From positions 1-6,701 of the forward strand of contig JALRCK010000123.1 in assembly GCA_023262305.1 (NCBI GenBank): DNA of 6,701 nucleotides, written 5' to 3'. Below are positions 1 to 6,656 of this stretch, one piece after another. The translations under genes were made by a program, and so were the position numbers. This stretch comes from Deltaproteobacteria bacterium (GTDB lineage Bacteria; Bdellovibrionota_C; UBA2361; OMII01). The notes below the pieces were generated by a model, which saw only the letters and a program-made list of their open reading frames with translations, did not search any database and was not told the origin of the DNA. How positions within the stretch are numbered: the stretch's first letter is position 1; each line of letters begins with the position of its first letter.

Positions 1-1905
1 GATATGGGCGCTGCATATAGTTCCCTTAGTGATCGTGCGCTCCCCTTGGATTACGATTCGCTCAACATCGAAACGTGGAACTATCTCTGGCAGGAGGGGT
101 TCCTTCCCTTCAAGGATTTCTGGTTTCCCTACGGGTTCTCCATTTTCGCCATGGGGCGTTCCCCTATGGCTATGGTTGCCATGCTTGGGCATACCGTCCT
201 CATTTACGTTGTTCTAGCTAGTTGTCTTTATCGGTTGCTTGGAAGGCAGCGTGCTTGGGCGCTCTCGACAGTCGTTCTCTTGCTGTTTTTGGATATCTCA
301 GGTCTGGTGCGGGGCACCTATCGTTACTTTATTTGTTTGGACCTTGTTCTCTTTTTCTCCGTCATTGTGCTGTGCTCGCCCCGTACTCTCGTCGGGGTAT
401 TGTTTGGAATCTTCGGAGCATATTGCTCAATTTTTGAACCGAGCCAGGCCCTCTATGCGCTACCGGCATTCCTCGTACTGCTTGTGTACTCCGTTGTATC
501 GAGGCGTTGGTTGCGCTTCGTGTCTGAGGTTTGTAAACCTCTCGGAGCTGGACTTATCAGCGGCTGTGCAATCCTCATCGCTTTTCTCTGTTACATCAAT
601 GCCACCGACCAAGCTGATGGTCTCGTCAGGCTTTACTCTCGATTGGGGTCCTCCGCGATATCCTCATCGGTCGCAGGCAATATAAGCGCTTGGTTGTCGA
701 ATCCTATAACCTTGGAGGGCGGAGTTCTAGGCGGTAGCCTCATAATCATGGCGTGGGGGGTGTTTTGTGCCAGTAGCCTCTCTACAGGACCTCGGCGAGA
801 TGTAGCAGTTGTTGCCCTGGCCGTAGGTACAGCGAGTATGTGCATTTTTGGTAAGCACCTCATTCGTCCCCACATGGCGAATCAGTTTATCGCCTTCGTC
901 TTGGTAGGAGCTGTGTTGATCTTATGGGTTGTGCGGCACGGCTGGACCCGAAGTCAGGTCCTCGCGCTGTACGCTTGGTTGGGCATGATACTCTACATTT
1001 CGACTAGTTCAGCAGGTGCGGGGGACGTCCAACGGATCGTGACGGCAGCGCCGAAAAATTTGCTTGAGGGGCTTCAGCTTACCAGCTTGCCGCGTAACTC
1101 AGGGCGGGAATCTTATCGGTATTTTTTCTCTGAAGAGCGCTTGTTGAAGGTTTATCCTGTCATTGACGAGTTGCATCGTTTACTTGAGATGACTGCAGCG
1201 ACAAAAGGTTCTCGAACGTTTTTTGTCCTAGGAGATGAGGCTTTTCTCTATAATGTTTTTAGACAGAAACCGCCTCCGTTTATCTCATTCTACAACTCGT
1301 CGGATGTTCGGGACCAAATAGATATTGTGAATTGGCTTGACGCGGAGAAACCATCGGTCGTCGTATGGAATACTTCCAGTCAGTCTTTTGATGGAGTGCC
1401 TAATGTAGTGCGTGTGCCCTTAATCTTCAAACATGTTTTCGCACATTATCGCAAAGTGGGAGTGTTTGGGGATTATTGGTTTTTGGAGAGACTTGATACC
1501 CCTTCGTCTGATGCAACGCCATGGCGTGAGGTTCTGGGCAGCGAGCTCAATTTGGGTTTCCTCCCGAATTTAAGCTCAATCGGCAGCTATCCAACGTGTG
1601 TTCTGGGGAACCGCGGTATGGGTTGTGAACCCGTCATCCATATTACGAGGGATGGATCAATTGCTAACAATAAAGTGGAGCCCGGTCGCAACACTAGTTT
1701 CACGATCACCGTTAGACAAAAAGATATGGAGTATGCGGCAGTGATACCAGCGCTAGCCTCTCAGTCCGATTTATATGTTAGAGCGGATCGTTTGTGGTTT
1801 GTTTCCGATGAGTCAGGGCCGATCGTGGCAGACCTGATTCAGCCCGTGAAGGGTGTTTCCGTTGTGGTAGAGGGGCGAGTGTTACCGGAGACGCTCCTGT
1901 ATTAA
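1..1905 (+). CDS. Polytopic membrane protein, probable GT-C-type glycosyltransferase (5' partial)
   Basis: The frame is open at the left window edge. The first ATG is at base 4, but the true start is probably upstream, because the visible protein begins in what looks like the first extracytoplasmic loop. Numbered from that ATG (633 residues), about ten hydrophobic segments lie near 53-75, 85-101, 108-125, 128-144, 147-165, 180-198, 240-258, 266-283, 293-310 and 318-334. A mostly soluble domain of about 300 residues follows. The segment LPFKDFWFPYG (34-44) resembles the loop-1 region of many GT-C/GT39-like membrane glycosyltransferases, and GDEAFLYNVF (410-419) resembles a recurring region in their C-terminal parts. 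Such enzymes transfer sugars from polyprenyl-phosphate donors at the outer face of the inner membrane. The downstream GT2 gene, which could make such a donor, fits this. The acceptor is unknown. A non-enzymatic membrane protein of a glycan locus is the main alternative. Confidence 0.62.
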   Translation, partial: DMGAAYSSLSDRALPLDYDSLNIETWNYLWQEGFLPFKDFWFPYGFSIFAMGRSPMAMVAMLGHTVLIYVVLASCLYRLLGRQRAWALSTVVLLLFLDISGLVRGTYRYFICLDLVLFFSVIVLCSPRTLVGVLFGIFGAYCSIFEPSQALYALPAFLVLLVYSVVSRRWLRFVSEVCKPLGAGLISGCAILIAFLCYINATDQADGLVRLYSRLGSSAISSSVAGNISAWLSNPITLEGGVLGGSLIIMAWGVFCASSLSTGPRRDVAVVALAVGTASMCIFGKHLIRPHMANQFIAFVLVGAVLILWVVRHGWTRSQVLALYAWLGMILYISTSSAGAGDVQRIVTAAPKNLLEGLQLTSLPRNSGRESYRYFFSEERLLKVYPVIDELHRLLEMTAATKGSRTFFVLGDEAFLYNVFRQKPPPFISFYNSSDVRDQIDIVNWLDAEKPSVVVWNTSSQSFDGVPNVVRVPLIFKHVFAHYRKVGVFGDYWFLERLDTPSSDATPWREVLGSELNLGFLPNLSSIGSYPTCVLGNRGMGCEPVIHITRDGSIANNKVEPGRNTSFTITVRQKDMEYAAVIPALASQSDLYVRADRLWFVSDESGPIVADLIQPVKGVSVVVEGRVLPETLLY

Positions 1906-1943
1906 ATTCAAGAGGCTCAGGTGCTCTAGATTATCTCGCATGA

Positions 1944-2168
1944 ATTAGCATCGCTCCGGTTCAACGTAGTCGGCGGCAACTACACGAGGAGTATACGGAA
2001 AATCCTTGTGATGTCTGGTGGTTGCATGAGAAGCGGATTGAGGCGAAACGGTCCTGTGAAAGGTATCAGTTTGTGACAAGTCCTATTGTCAGCTGCTGGT
2101 ATGCCACGAGGGATAAGCGGGAGTGGGACTGGCGGCGAGATAGAGCAATTCGGAATAGGTTAACTTGA
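1944..2168 (+). pseudogene. Coding-looking open frame without a good start, possible gene remnant
   Basis: This frame sits in the 327-bp gap between the two glycan genes. It runs 74 codons from just after a TGA at 1941 to a TGA at 2166-2168 and has no ATG; the only common alternative starts are TTG 2022 and GTG 2073, neither with a clear Shine-Dalgarno. Its composition looks protein-like rather than random: five Trp, three Cys and many charged residues, with stretches such as NPCDVWWLHEKRIEAKR and CWYATRDKREWDWRRD. I do not recognise the family. It could be the 3' end of a gene whose 5' part was deleted or frameshifted, or a chance open frame. The +1 frame is also open over part of this stretch (1930-2076), which weakens the case. 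Nothing else in 1906-2232 stands out except a 14-codon ATG frame at 2168-2212 that I do not credit. Confidence 0.28.
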
Positions 2169-2219
2169 TGTCCCTGCCTTCAATGGTCTACTCTCCCATG
2201 GGTCCGGAATAAACTTCCT

Positions 2220-2223
2220 GAGG
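2220..2223 (+). promoter_or_regulatory. Shine-Dalgarno for the GT2-methyltransferase gene
   Basis: GAGG lies 9 nt before the ATG at 2233, which is good spacing. It supports that ATG, and the GT2 motif VVIPVYNE begins only 10 residues into the protein. It is the clearest ribosome binding site in the window. Confidence 0.6.
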
Positions 2224-2232
2224 TTTAGTTTC

Positions 2233-3750
2233 ATGTCAGATAATTCTCTTTCACTTAGTGTAGTTATCCCCGTCTACAATGAGCGTAAAACGGTCCGAGA
2301 GATCGTTCGGCGGGTAAAACAAAGCCCACGAGAGAAAGAGATCATCATCATTGATGATGGCTCCACTGATGGCACCCGGCAGATCCTAAAATCGTTTGAG
2401 AACGATCCTGAGATTCGAGTTGTCTTGCAGCCGAAGAACGCCGGGAAGGGTACCGCGCTCCGGGCCGGATTTGAGTTGGCGACGAAAGACGTCGTGATAG
2501 TTCAGGATGCGGACCTTGAGTACGATCCAGATGATTTTGAGCCGTTGCTCCGGCCAATTGAACAGAAGCGAGCTGATGTCGTGTTTGGCTCTCGGTTCCT
2601 GTACGTGGAGCATCGCGTTTTATACTTCCGACATTCGTTGGGGAATAAGTTCCTTACGCTTCTGTCGAACCTCTTTACGGACCTCAATCTCACCGACATG
2701 GAGACGTGCTACAAGGCGTTCAAGCGGGAGATCATTCAGAACATTAAGCTTACGTCCGACAGGTTTGGTTTTGAGCCTGAGATAACCGCTAAGGTGGCGA
2801 AGCTGGGGTGCGCTGTATACGAGGTGCCGATCCGATACTACGGGCGCTCGTACGCGGAAGGAAAGAAGATCACCTGGCGTGACGGTATTGCGGCTCTCTT
2901 CCACGTCGTGAGGTTCTCGCTCGGCAGAGGCAATTTTGTGAAGGATATCGGCGCAATTCATGGCGCGATGGTTTCACCACCGGCTCAAAGAGATGTCGGC
3001 GTTGATACGCTCGAGGTGTTTGAGGATGCTCGTCGGTACAACGCTTGGATCTGTGAACGGGTGAACGACTTTATCGGACCAAAGGTTTTGGAGGTTGGCT
3101 CAGGTATCGGAAACATCGTAGCGGAGCTCTTAAGTCGAAGCCATGTTACCTCGGTGACAGCGACAGACCTAAGCGCATCATCCCTTGAGACGCTCAAGGA
3201 CCGCTTCGGTCATGATGAGAAGTTGTCGAGCGCCGTTTGGAACGCCGAGAATCCGCCACCCCCAGAGCTGGTGAAGGGGTCCTTCGACACGATCATATGT
3301 TCGAATGTGCTTGAGCATATTAAAGACCATGAGACGGCTCTACAGAACATGAAGCAGCTTCTCAAGCCGGATGGAAAACTGATCCTGCTTGTTCCCTCAA
3401 ACCCGGCAATCTTCAACGGCTTAGATGAGGACCTTGGTCATTTCCGTAGGTACACCAAGGAGGAGCTTCAGCGGGTTCTTGGTGTAACAGGCTTCCACAT
3501 CAAGACACTCTTCCCGCATAACCTGGTAGGTGCGCTTGGTTGGTGGTGGGCCGGGTGTGTGTGTAAACGACGGACGCTGAGAGTAAGCGATACGAAAAAT
3601 TTCGACCGTCTGGTGCCGATCCTAAAGCCGATCGATTCTCTGCTGACCCTACCGTTCGGTGGAGTATCCCTGATCGCGATAGCGTCACCCGGGCGTGCAG
3701 TAGGGCAGGTGGGTGCGAATACACAAGACCCTAACCAAGAAGCGGCGTAA
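2233..3750 (+). CDS. Bifunctional GT2 glycosyltransferase / class I SAM-dependent methyltransferase
   Basis: This 505-residue protein has two catalytic domains. Residues 1 to about 235 form a GT-A fold GT2 domain of the DPM1/polyprenyl-phosphate-sugar synthase type: VVIPVYNE (10-17), DDGSTDGT (41-48), NAGKGTALRAGF (69-80), metal-binding DAD at 92-94, DMETCYKAF (155-163) and RYYGRSYAEGKKITWRDGI (201-219). Residues about 255-420 form a Rossmann methyltransferase: motif I EVGSGIGN (287-294), acidic D312 for the SAM ribose, FDTIICSNVLEHI (351-363) and LLKPDGKLILLVPS (376-389). The predicted roles are to charge a polyprenyl phosphate with a sugar and to methylate an unidentified, perhaps glycan, substrate. 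I see no clear membrane anchor; a Trp/Gly-rich stretch at 430-440 might touch the membrane. Tandem GT2-methyltransferase proteins are known. The gene follows the membrane glycosyltransferase on the same strand and converges on the pyrophosphatase gene, leaving 27 bp between the two stops. Confidence 0.9.
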   Translation: MSDNSLSLSVVIPVYNERKTVREIVRRVKQSPREKEIIIIDDGSTDGTRQILKSFENDPEIRVVLQPKNAGKGTALRAGFELATKDVVIVQDADLEYDPDDFEPLLRPIEQKRADVVFGSRFLYVEHRVLYFRHSLGNKFLTLLSNLFTDLNLTDMETCYKAFKREIIQNIKLTSDRFGFEPEITAKVAKLGCAVYEVPIRYYGRSYAEGKKITWRDGIAALFHVVRFSLGRGNFVKDIGAIHGAMVSPPAQRDVGVDTLEVFEDARRYNAWICERVNDFIGPKVLEVGSGIGNIVAELLSRSHVTSVTATDLSASSLETLKDRFGHDEKLSSAVWNAENPPPPELVKGSFDTIICSNVLEHIKDHETALQNMKQLLKPDGKLILLVPSNPAIFNGLDEDLGHFRRYTKEELQRVLGVTGFHIKTLFPHNLVGALGWWWAGCVCKRRTLRVSDTKNFDRLVPILKPIDSLLTLPFGGVSLIAIASPGRAVGQVGANTQDPNQEAA

Positions 3751-3777
3751 TCGCCCTAACGGAGGACGGGGTTTTCC

Positions 3778-4404
3778 TTAGCGAAGGAAGTTCGCTTCGT
3801 AATCTCGCATGCTCTCCAGAATCACGGCATATGCAGTCTTTCGATTGTACACCTTGCTCACCTCGACTTTGGGCCGGCTCTTGGAGCCTGGGACCTGTTT
3901 GTAGGTGAGGAAGTAGTGGTGCAGCCTATCGATGGTTCCCTTAGGAACATCTGAGAGCTCCTCGGTGGAGGCGTAGGATTCGTCGTTCTCGAGAACTGCG
4001 ATGATCTTATCATCGGCCTCGCCGCCATCGATCATTCGAAAGCCGCCGATGGGGCGAGCATGAAGGATGATGTCGCTGTGCAAGATGGGCCGCGAGGTGA
4101 GCACGCAGATATCCATCGCGTCTCCGTCACCGACGATATTCTTTTTGCCGGTCGCCTTTGAGCAGAGGTCTCCTACACCTTTACCGCACAGTGTTCGTGG
4201 AATGAAGCCGTAGACGGCGGGGCAGTAGTTCGAGAACTTTTGAGGACGGTCGAGGCGCAGGATGCCGGTATGTTTATCGACCTCAAACTTCATGGTGTCA
4301 GTTGGGACGATCTCAACGTAGCAGGTAACGAGTGTCGGAGCGTCGGGTCCGGAAGGGACGCCGTGCCAAGGATGGGCGCGGAAAGGTTGGGGTGTCTTTT
4401 TCAT
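3778..4404 (-). CDS. ppa: Family I inorganic pyrophosphatase
   Basis: This soluble cytoplasmic enzyme hydrolyses PPi to two phosphates and so pulls forward nucleotide-, sugar- and nucleic-acid-forming reactions. The proposed protein is 208 residues from the ATG at 4402-4404. Family I metal and substrate residues are visible: E31, K39 and E41 in the first strand pair, YGFIP at 65-69, DGDAMDI at 93-99, and D126/D131/K133 with the same spacing as E. coli D97/D102/K104. The sequence HPWHGV near the N terminus and HHYFLTYK (162-169) mark a subgroup distinct from the E. coli type. The signature has Ala where Pro is usual (DGDAMD). The frame stays open upstream to an ATG at 4578, but those 58 extra residues are low-complexity, run through the structured repeat at 4491-4606 and lack family similarity, so I reject them. 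No strong Shine-Dalgarno precedes either ATG. The upstream neighbour on the same strand is the RlmM-like gene, 221 bp away. Confidence 0.9.
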   Translation of the reverse strand: MKKTPQPFRAHPWHGVPSGPDAPTLVTCYVEIVPTDTMKFEVDKHTGILRLDRPQKFSNYCPAVYGFIPRTLCGKGVGDLCSKATGKKNIVGDGDAMDICVLTSRPILHSDIILHARPIGGFRMIDGGEADDKIIAVLENDESYASTEELSDVPKGTIDRLHHYFLTYKQVPGSKSRPKVEVSKVYNRKTAYAVILESMRDYEANFLR

Positions 4405-4625
4405 GGGAGAGAGGATCGGCGGGATGGCGGGAGAGCGCAAGGAGGGATTTGTAGAAACGGGTGGCCAACTATGGGCATGCCCGCGCATCCGGAGGGTCCG
4501 TCTCCTGACGGGCCGGTGCGGCGGTCGCCGTTTCGTTACGCAACAATCCTTGCGATCCAATTCTTCACAACGGTTCATACCCGGCCCGTGTGGACACGGG
4601 CCCTCTGGGGGCGATTGTAGAAGAT
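4405..4625. other. Intergenic region between RlmM-like gene and pyrophosphatase gene
   Basis: The 221 bp between these two minus-strand genes are dominated by the paired-hairpin element at 4491-4606. The remaining 86 bp next to the pyrophosphatase ATG (4405-4490) are G-rich on the plus strand and must hold any promoter or ribosome binding site not supplied from upstream. I could not identify a convincing -35/-10 pair there. The two genes may be co-transcribed through the element, or the element may separate two units. Confidence 0.5.
4491..4606 (-). repeat. Paired-hairpin 116-bp repeat element, copy A (REPIN-like)
   Basis: Read on the minus strand, it opens with a hairpin at 4602-4583 (GGCCCGTGT, CC, ACACGGGCC: nine pairs) followed by GGGTATG. 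A diverged spacer follows, and it closes with an inverted hairpin. On the plus strand that second hairpin is GGTCCGTC (4495-4502), loop TCCT, GACGGGCC (4507-4514): eight pairs including one T-G wobble, followed by GGTGCGGC. The two arms resemble each other in inverted orientation (about 21 of 25 positions over the hairpin core). Copy B at 6541-6656 aligns over the full 116 bp without gaps at about 63% identity (hand count, 73/116), and several stem differences are paired substitutions that keep the pairing. It begins 19 nt after the RlmM-like stop codon. There is no T-run, so it is not an ordinary intrinsic terminator. Confidence 0.75.
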
Positions 4626-5681
4626 CTAGGTCTTCGTAACGCCCACAATAGTCAATTCATTCTTGTTGTTGGCGAGCTGTTTGCCGTCGAACCACGATGT
4701 GTGATCGGTGAGGAGGTGGCGAATCTTCACAAGGTTGTTGAAGTCAGGGGTGCCCTTGAATTTCACGGTGACGCAGAAGGAGCGGCAGAGCTTCTTGGCG
4801 AGCCATGTGTCTAGGATGGAAAGGGTTCGCTCAGGGGAGGTGATGACGTCGCAGATGAGCCAGTCAACGGGCTCTTTGGGGAGCCAGGTGAAGGCGTCGC
4901 CTTTGATGAAGGTGACGTTTTTATTGCGCATGAGGCGCTCGTCGAGCGGGCTGCGGTCGATGCCCGTAGCTTTGAGCCCTCGCTCAACCATGACATGGGT
5001 CCATCCACCCGGACATGCGCCGAGGTCGACGCAGCTTTCGCCACGCTTTGGGTTGAGGTGAAAGACTTCGATCGCCTCAAGGAGTTTCTTAAACGCGCGC
5101 GAGGGCGGGGTCTTGTCATCGGGGATATCGACGTATCCAGCTCTATGGGTGCTGATGTTTGATCGCAGGCTCTGTCGCAGCTCTGGCGCGGTGACGCTCA
5201 TAAAATTGAGCGTGGGTGAGGCAACGAGAACTTGCACAAGTGGTGTATGCGGAGTGCATTCCTGGGAGATCCCTTTGAGGAGAGATCGTCTCCGTTGTTT
5301 CAAAAGGTTTGACACCTCTTGATGAATGAGGCGGGGACGGCTGTACTCCTCTCCGGTCTCTACGGCCGCGGGATCAAAGATGTGAAAACACCACTCCCCG
5401 GCTTCATCTCCGAGTCGCTCGATGAGTTCGGTCACGATCGACTGCGCTATGGTTTTAATCGAGGTTCCCTCAAGGAGCGAGGCGTTGGGGAGGATCTGTC
5501 GGGCAAAAAGGACGGGATTCGCGGCTAAAAAGGGGATATCGACCCCCGTTAGCTCTACCACCCCGGGGGCAAGCTGGGTACACTGGCAGCTCATAACAAG
5601 AGGGGCGAGCTCTTGGGGTATGAAGCCTTCATGTCCCTTTCGGGTAACGCAGATATGTCGGTCAGGCGCGGATATGGGCAT
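4626..5681 (-). CDS. rlmM: RlmM-like 23S rRNA 2'-O-ribose methyltransferase (FtsJ/RrmJ fold)
   Basis: In E. coli, RlmM uses SAM to methylate the 2'-OH of C2498 in 23S rRNA. This protein is 351 residues from the ATG at 5681, close to the E. coli length (366). The N-terminal ~190 residues would be the RNA-binding part and are poorly conserved. The C-terminal Rossmann domain has VDLGACPGGWT (218-228), nearly identical to RlmM. The K-D-K-E tetrad of the RrmJ family is complete: K199 in SRAFKKL, D278 in ICDV, K307 in VTVKF and E342 in NKNELTI. The frame stays open to a TTG at 5717, but ATG 5681 places ICVTRKGHEGF about where E. coli RlmM begins and is preferred. It diverges from the SpoU-family gene, whose ATG overlaps this one by 8 bp. 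Target specificity (C2498) is inferred from family only. A related FtsJ-type enzyme with another RNA target is possible. Confidence 0.82.
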   Translation of the reverse strand: MPISAPDRHICVTRKGHEGFIPQELAPLVMSCQCTQLAPGVVELTGVDIPFLAANPVLFARQILPNASLLEGTSIKTIAQSIVTELIERLGDEAGEWCFHIFDPAAVETGEEYSRPRLIHQEVSNLLKQRRRSLLKGISQECTPHTPLVQVLVASPTLNFMSVTAPELRQSLRSNISTHRAGYVDIPDDKTPPSRAFKKLLEAIEVFHLNPKRGESCVDLGACPGGWTHVMVERGLKATGIDRSPLDERLMRNKNVTFIKGDAFTWLPKEPVDWLICDVITSPERTLSILDTWLAKKLCRSFCVTVKFKGTPDFNNLVKIRHLLTDHTSWFDGKQLANNKNELTIVGVTKT

Positions 5682-6525
5682 ACGTAAGTCACATTCGAGT
5701 ACCACAAAGGGGGGCAAAGGGCGAGGTGAAAGCCGCTATACTCCTCCACACTTCGATAAAGAGCCGCGCACGAAATACTACGGTGTGCAGTGTTGTCTCA
5801 CTATCTTTGAGAAGCGGCGAGAGGATATCAAGCGGATATTCGTTACGCAGGAGCGCGAAGAGGCGTTTGACCACGTTCTTGAGTGGGCTGAGAGGCGTCG
5901 GGTTCCCTATAAATTGGCTTCCTACGATGAGGTCGCGCGTGTGGCGGCAACTGAGCACCATGAGGGTGTGATGTTTGAGGCTCGGCCCTTAAAGCTCTGT
6001 TCGCCGAGTGAGTTAGTGAAGAAGGTTACTGATCTTCAGCGTGGGGTGATCCTCTTGATGGAGGGGGTTGAGAATCCTCACAACGTCGGGGCGATATTGC
6101 GCACGGCGTGTTTCTTTGGAGTCAACGGGGTGCTCCTGCAATCTCAAAATGTGACTGCAATCTCGGGGGCGGCGTGTCGAATAGCGGAAGGAGCGGCGGA
6201 GCATCTGCCGATCGCTTTCACGAAGGACTACGGTCCGACGTTTGGGGCGCTCAAACAAAAGGGGTGGTCCTTTGTCGCAACCACTCCGCATGAGGCCCGT
6301 TCGGTGTATTCCGTTAAATGGAGCAATAAGATCGTGTTGATGTTTGGCGCTGAAGGGACCGGTCTTTCGTCCGCTGCGCTTGAGTCGGCGGATGTGCGTG
6401 TTGTTGTTCCGAGGATCGGGCCCCTTGAGAGTTTGAATGTGAGTGCGGCCGTTTCGTCGGTCCTCACCGAGGCGCGCCGCGAAGCGATCGTGAAGGGGCA
6501 TGTTCGGCGGGTGGCGGTGAAGTAG
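5674..6525 (+). CDS. SpoU/TrmH-family RNA 2'-O-ribose methyltransferase, YfiF-like
   Basis: This is a SPOUT (trefoil-knot) methyltransferase that uses SAM on the ribose of rRNA or tRNA. From the ATG at 5674 it is 283 residues. Residues 1-34 are basic and flexible-looking. YYGVQCC (35-41) begins the substrate-binding N-terminal domain, which includes TEHHEGVMF (93-101). The three SpoU motifs are intact: ENPHNVGAILR (133-143), LMFGAEGTGLS (222-232) and VPRIGPLESLNVSAA (245-259). TEHHEGV and RIAEGAAEH match the E. coli YfiF subgroup better than RlmB or TrmH as I remember those sequences. The frame is open back to 5422, but the upstream part is the antisense shadow of the RlmM-like gene. ATG 5620 is a possible alternative start with deeper overlap. 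The Shine-Dalgarno before 5674 is weak. The RNA target is unknown. The 116-bp hairpin repeat starts 15 nt after the stop. Confidence 0.88.
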   Translation: MGIRKSHSSTTKGGKGRGESRYTPPHFDKEPRTKYYGVQCCLTIFEKRREDIKRIFVTQEREEAFDHVLEWAERRRVPYKLASYDEVARVAATEHHEGVMFEARPLKLCSPSELVKKVTDLQRGVILLMEGVENPHNVGAILRTACFFGVNGVLLQSQNVTAISGAACRIAEGAAEHLPIAFTKDYGPTFGALKQKGWSFVATTPHEARSVYSVKWSNKIVLMFGAEGTGLSSAALESADVRVVVPRIGPLESLNVSAAVSSVLTEARREAIVKGHVRRVAVK

Positions 6526-6540
6526 GAAGGATGCGCATGT

Positions 6541-6656
6541 GGAGGGACCGCGTACCCGCGGTCCGGGTATGCACAAACGCGGCGAATTGAGCCTTAATCA
6601 ACAGTCCATCATGTAAGTGCGGTTGCCGCACCGGACCGCGAGTACGCGGTCCCTCC
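6541..6656 (+). repeat. Paired-hairpin 116-bp repeat element, copy B (REPIN-like)
   Basis: The left hairpin is GGACCGCG (6545-6552), loop TACC, CGCGGTCC (6557-6564), followed by GGGTATG. The right hairpin is GGACCGCG (6633-6640), loop AGTA, CGCGGTCC (6645-6652). The two arms, 6540-6566 and 6631-6657, are inverted copies with 26 of 27 bases identical, so the element can fold as two local hairpins or as one long stem around a 64-nt spacer. The spacer ends in a third perfect hairpin, GTGCGG (6617-6622), TTG, CCGCAC (6626-6631). Copy A at 4491-4606 is the same length and aligns without gaps in the opposite orientation. Paired inverted palindromes of this size are the layout of REPINs, which RAYT transposases mobilise. 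No RAYT gene is in the window, so that assignment is inference. The element lies just downstream of the YfiF-like gene. Confidence 0.82.

Noticed and set aside
2168..2212. 14-codon ATG reading frame upstream of the GT2 gene
   Set aside because: It is too short and lacks a ribosome binding site; there is no sign of a leader peptide such as runs of one amino acid or an attenuator hairpin.
3751..3777. Possible bidirectional terminator between the convergent genes
   Set aside because: Only a 4-bp stem (GGCG-TAAT-CGCC at the stop codon) and a short TTTT near 3772 are present. The stem and T-run are not adjacent, so no credible intrinsic terminator can be drawn.
4811..5119. Ser/Arg-rich minus-strand frame
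   Set aside because: It is an out-of-frame shadow of the RlmM-like gene, with skewed composition and no domain.
5422..5673. Upstream extension of the YfiF-like frame, 84 codons
   Set aside because: It lies wholly antisense to the conserved N-terminal part of the RlmM-like gene, and family similarity starts far downstream.
5682..5717. TTG start for the RlmM-like gene
   Set aside because: No Shine-Dalgarno, a rarer start codon and extra residues not expected in the family. ATG 5681 fits the usual N terminus better.
4491..6656. Composite transposon bounded by the two repeat copies
   Set aside because: There is no transposase inside and no target duplication at the outer ends. The copies are only about 63% identical, and the enclosed genes are housekeeping types.
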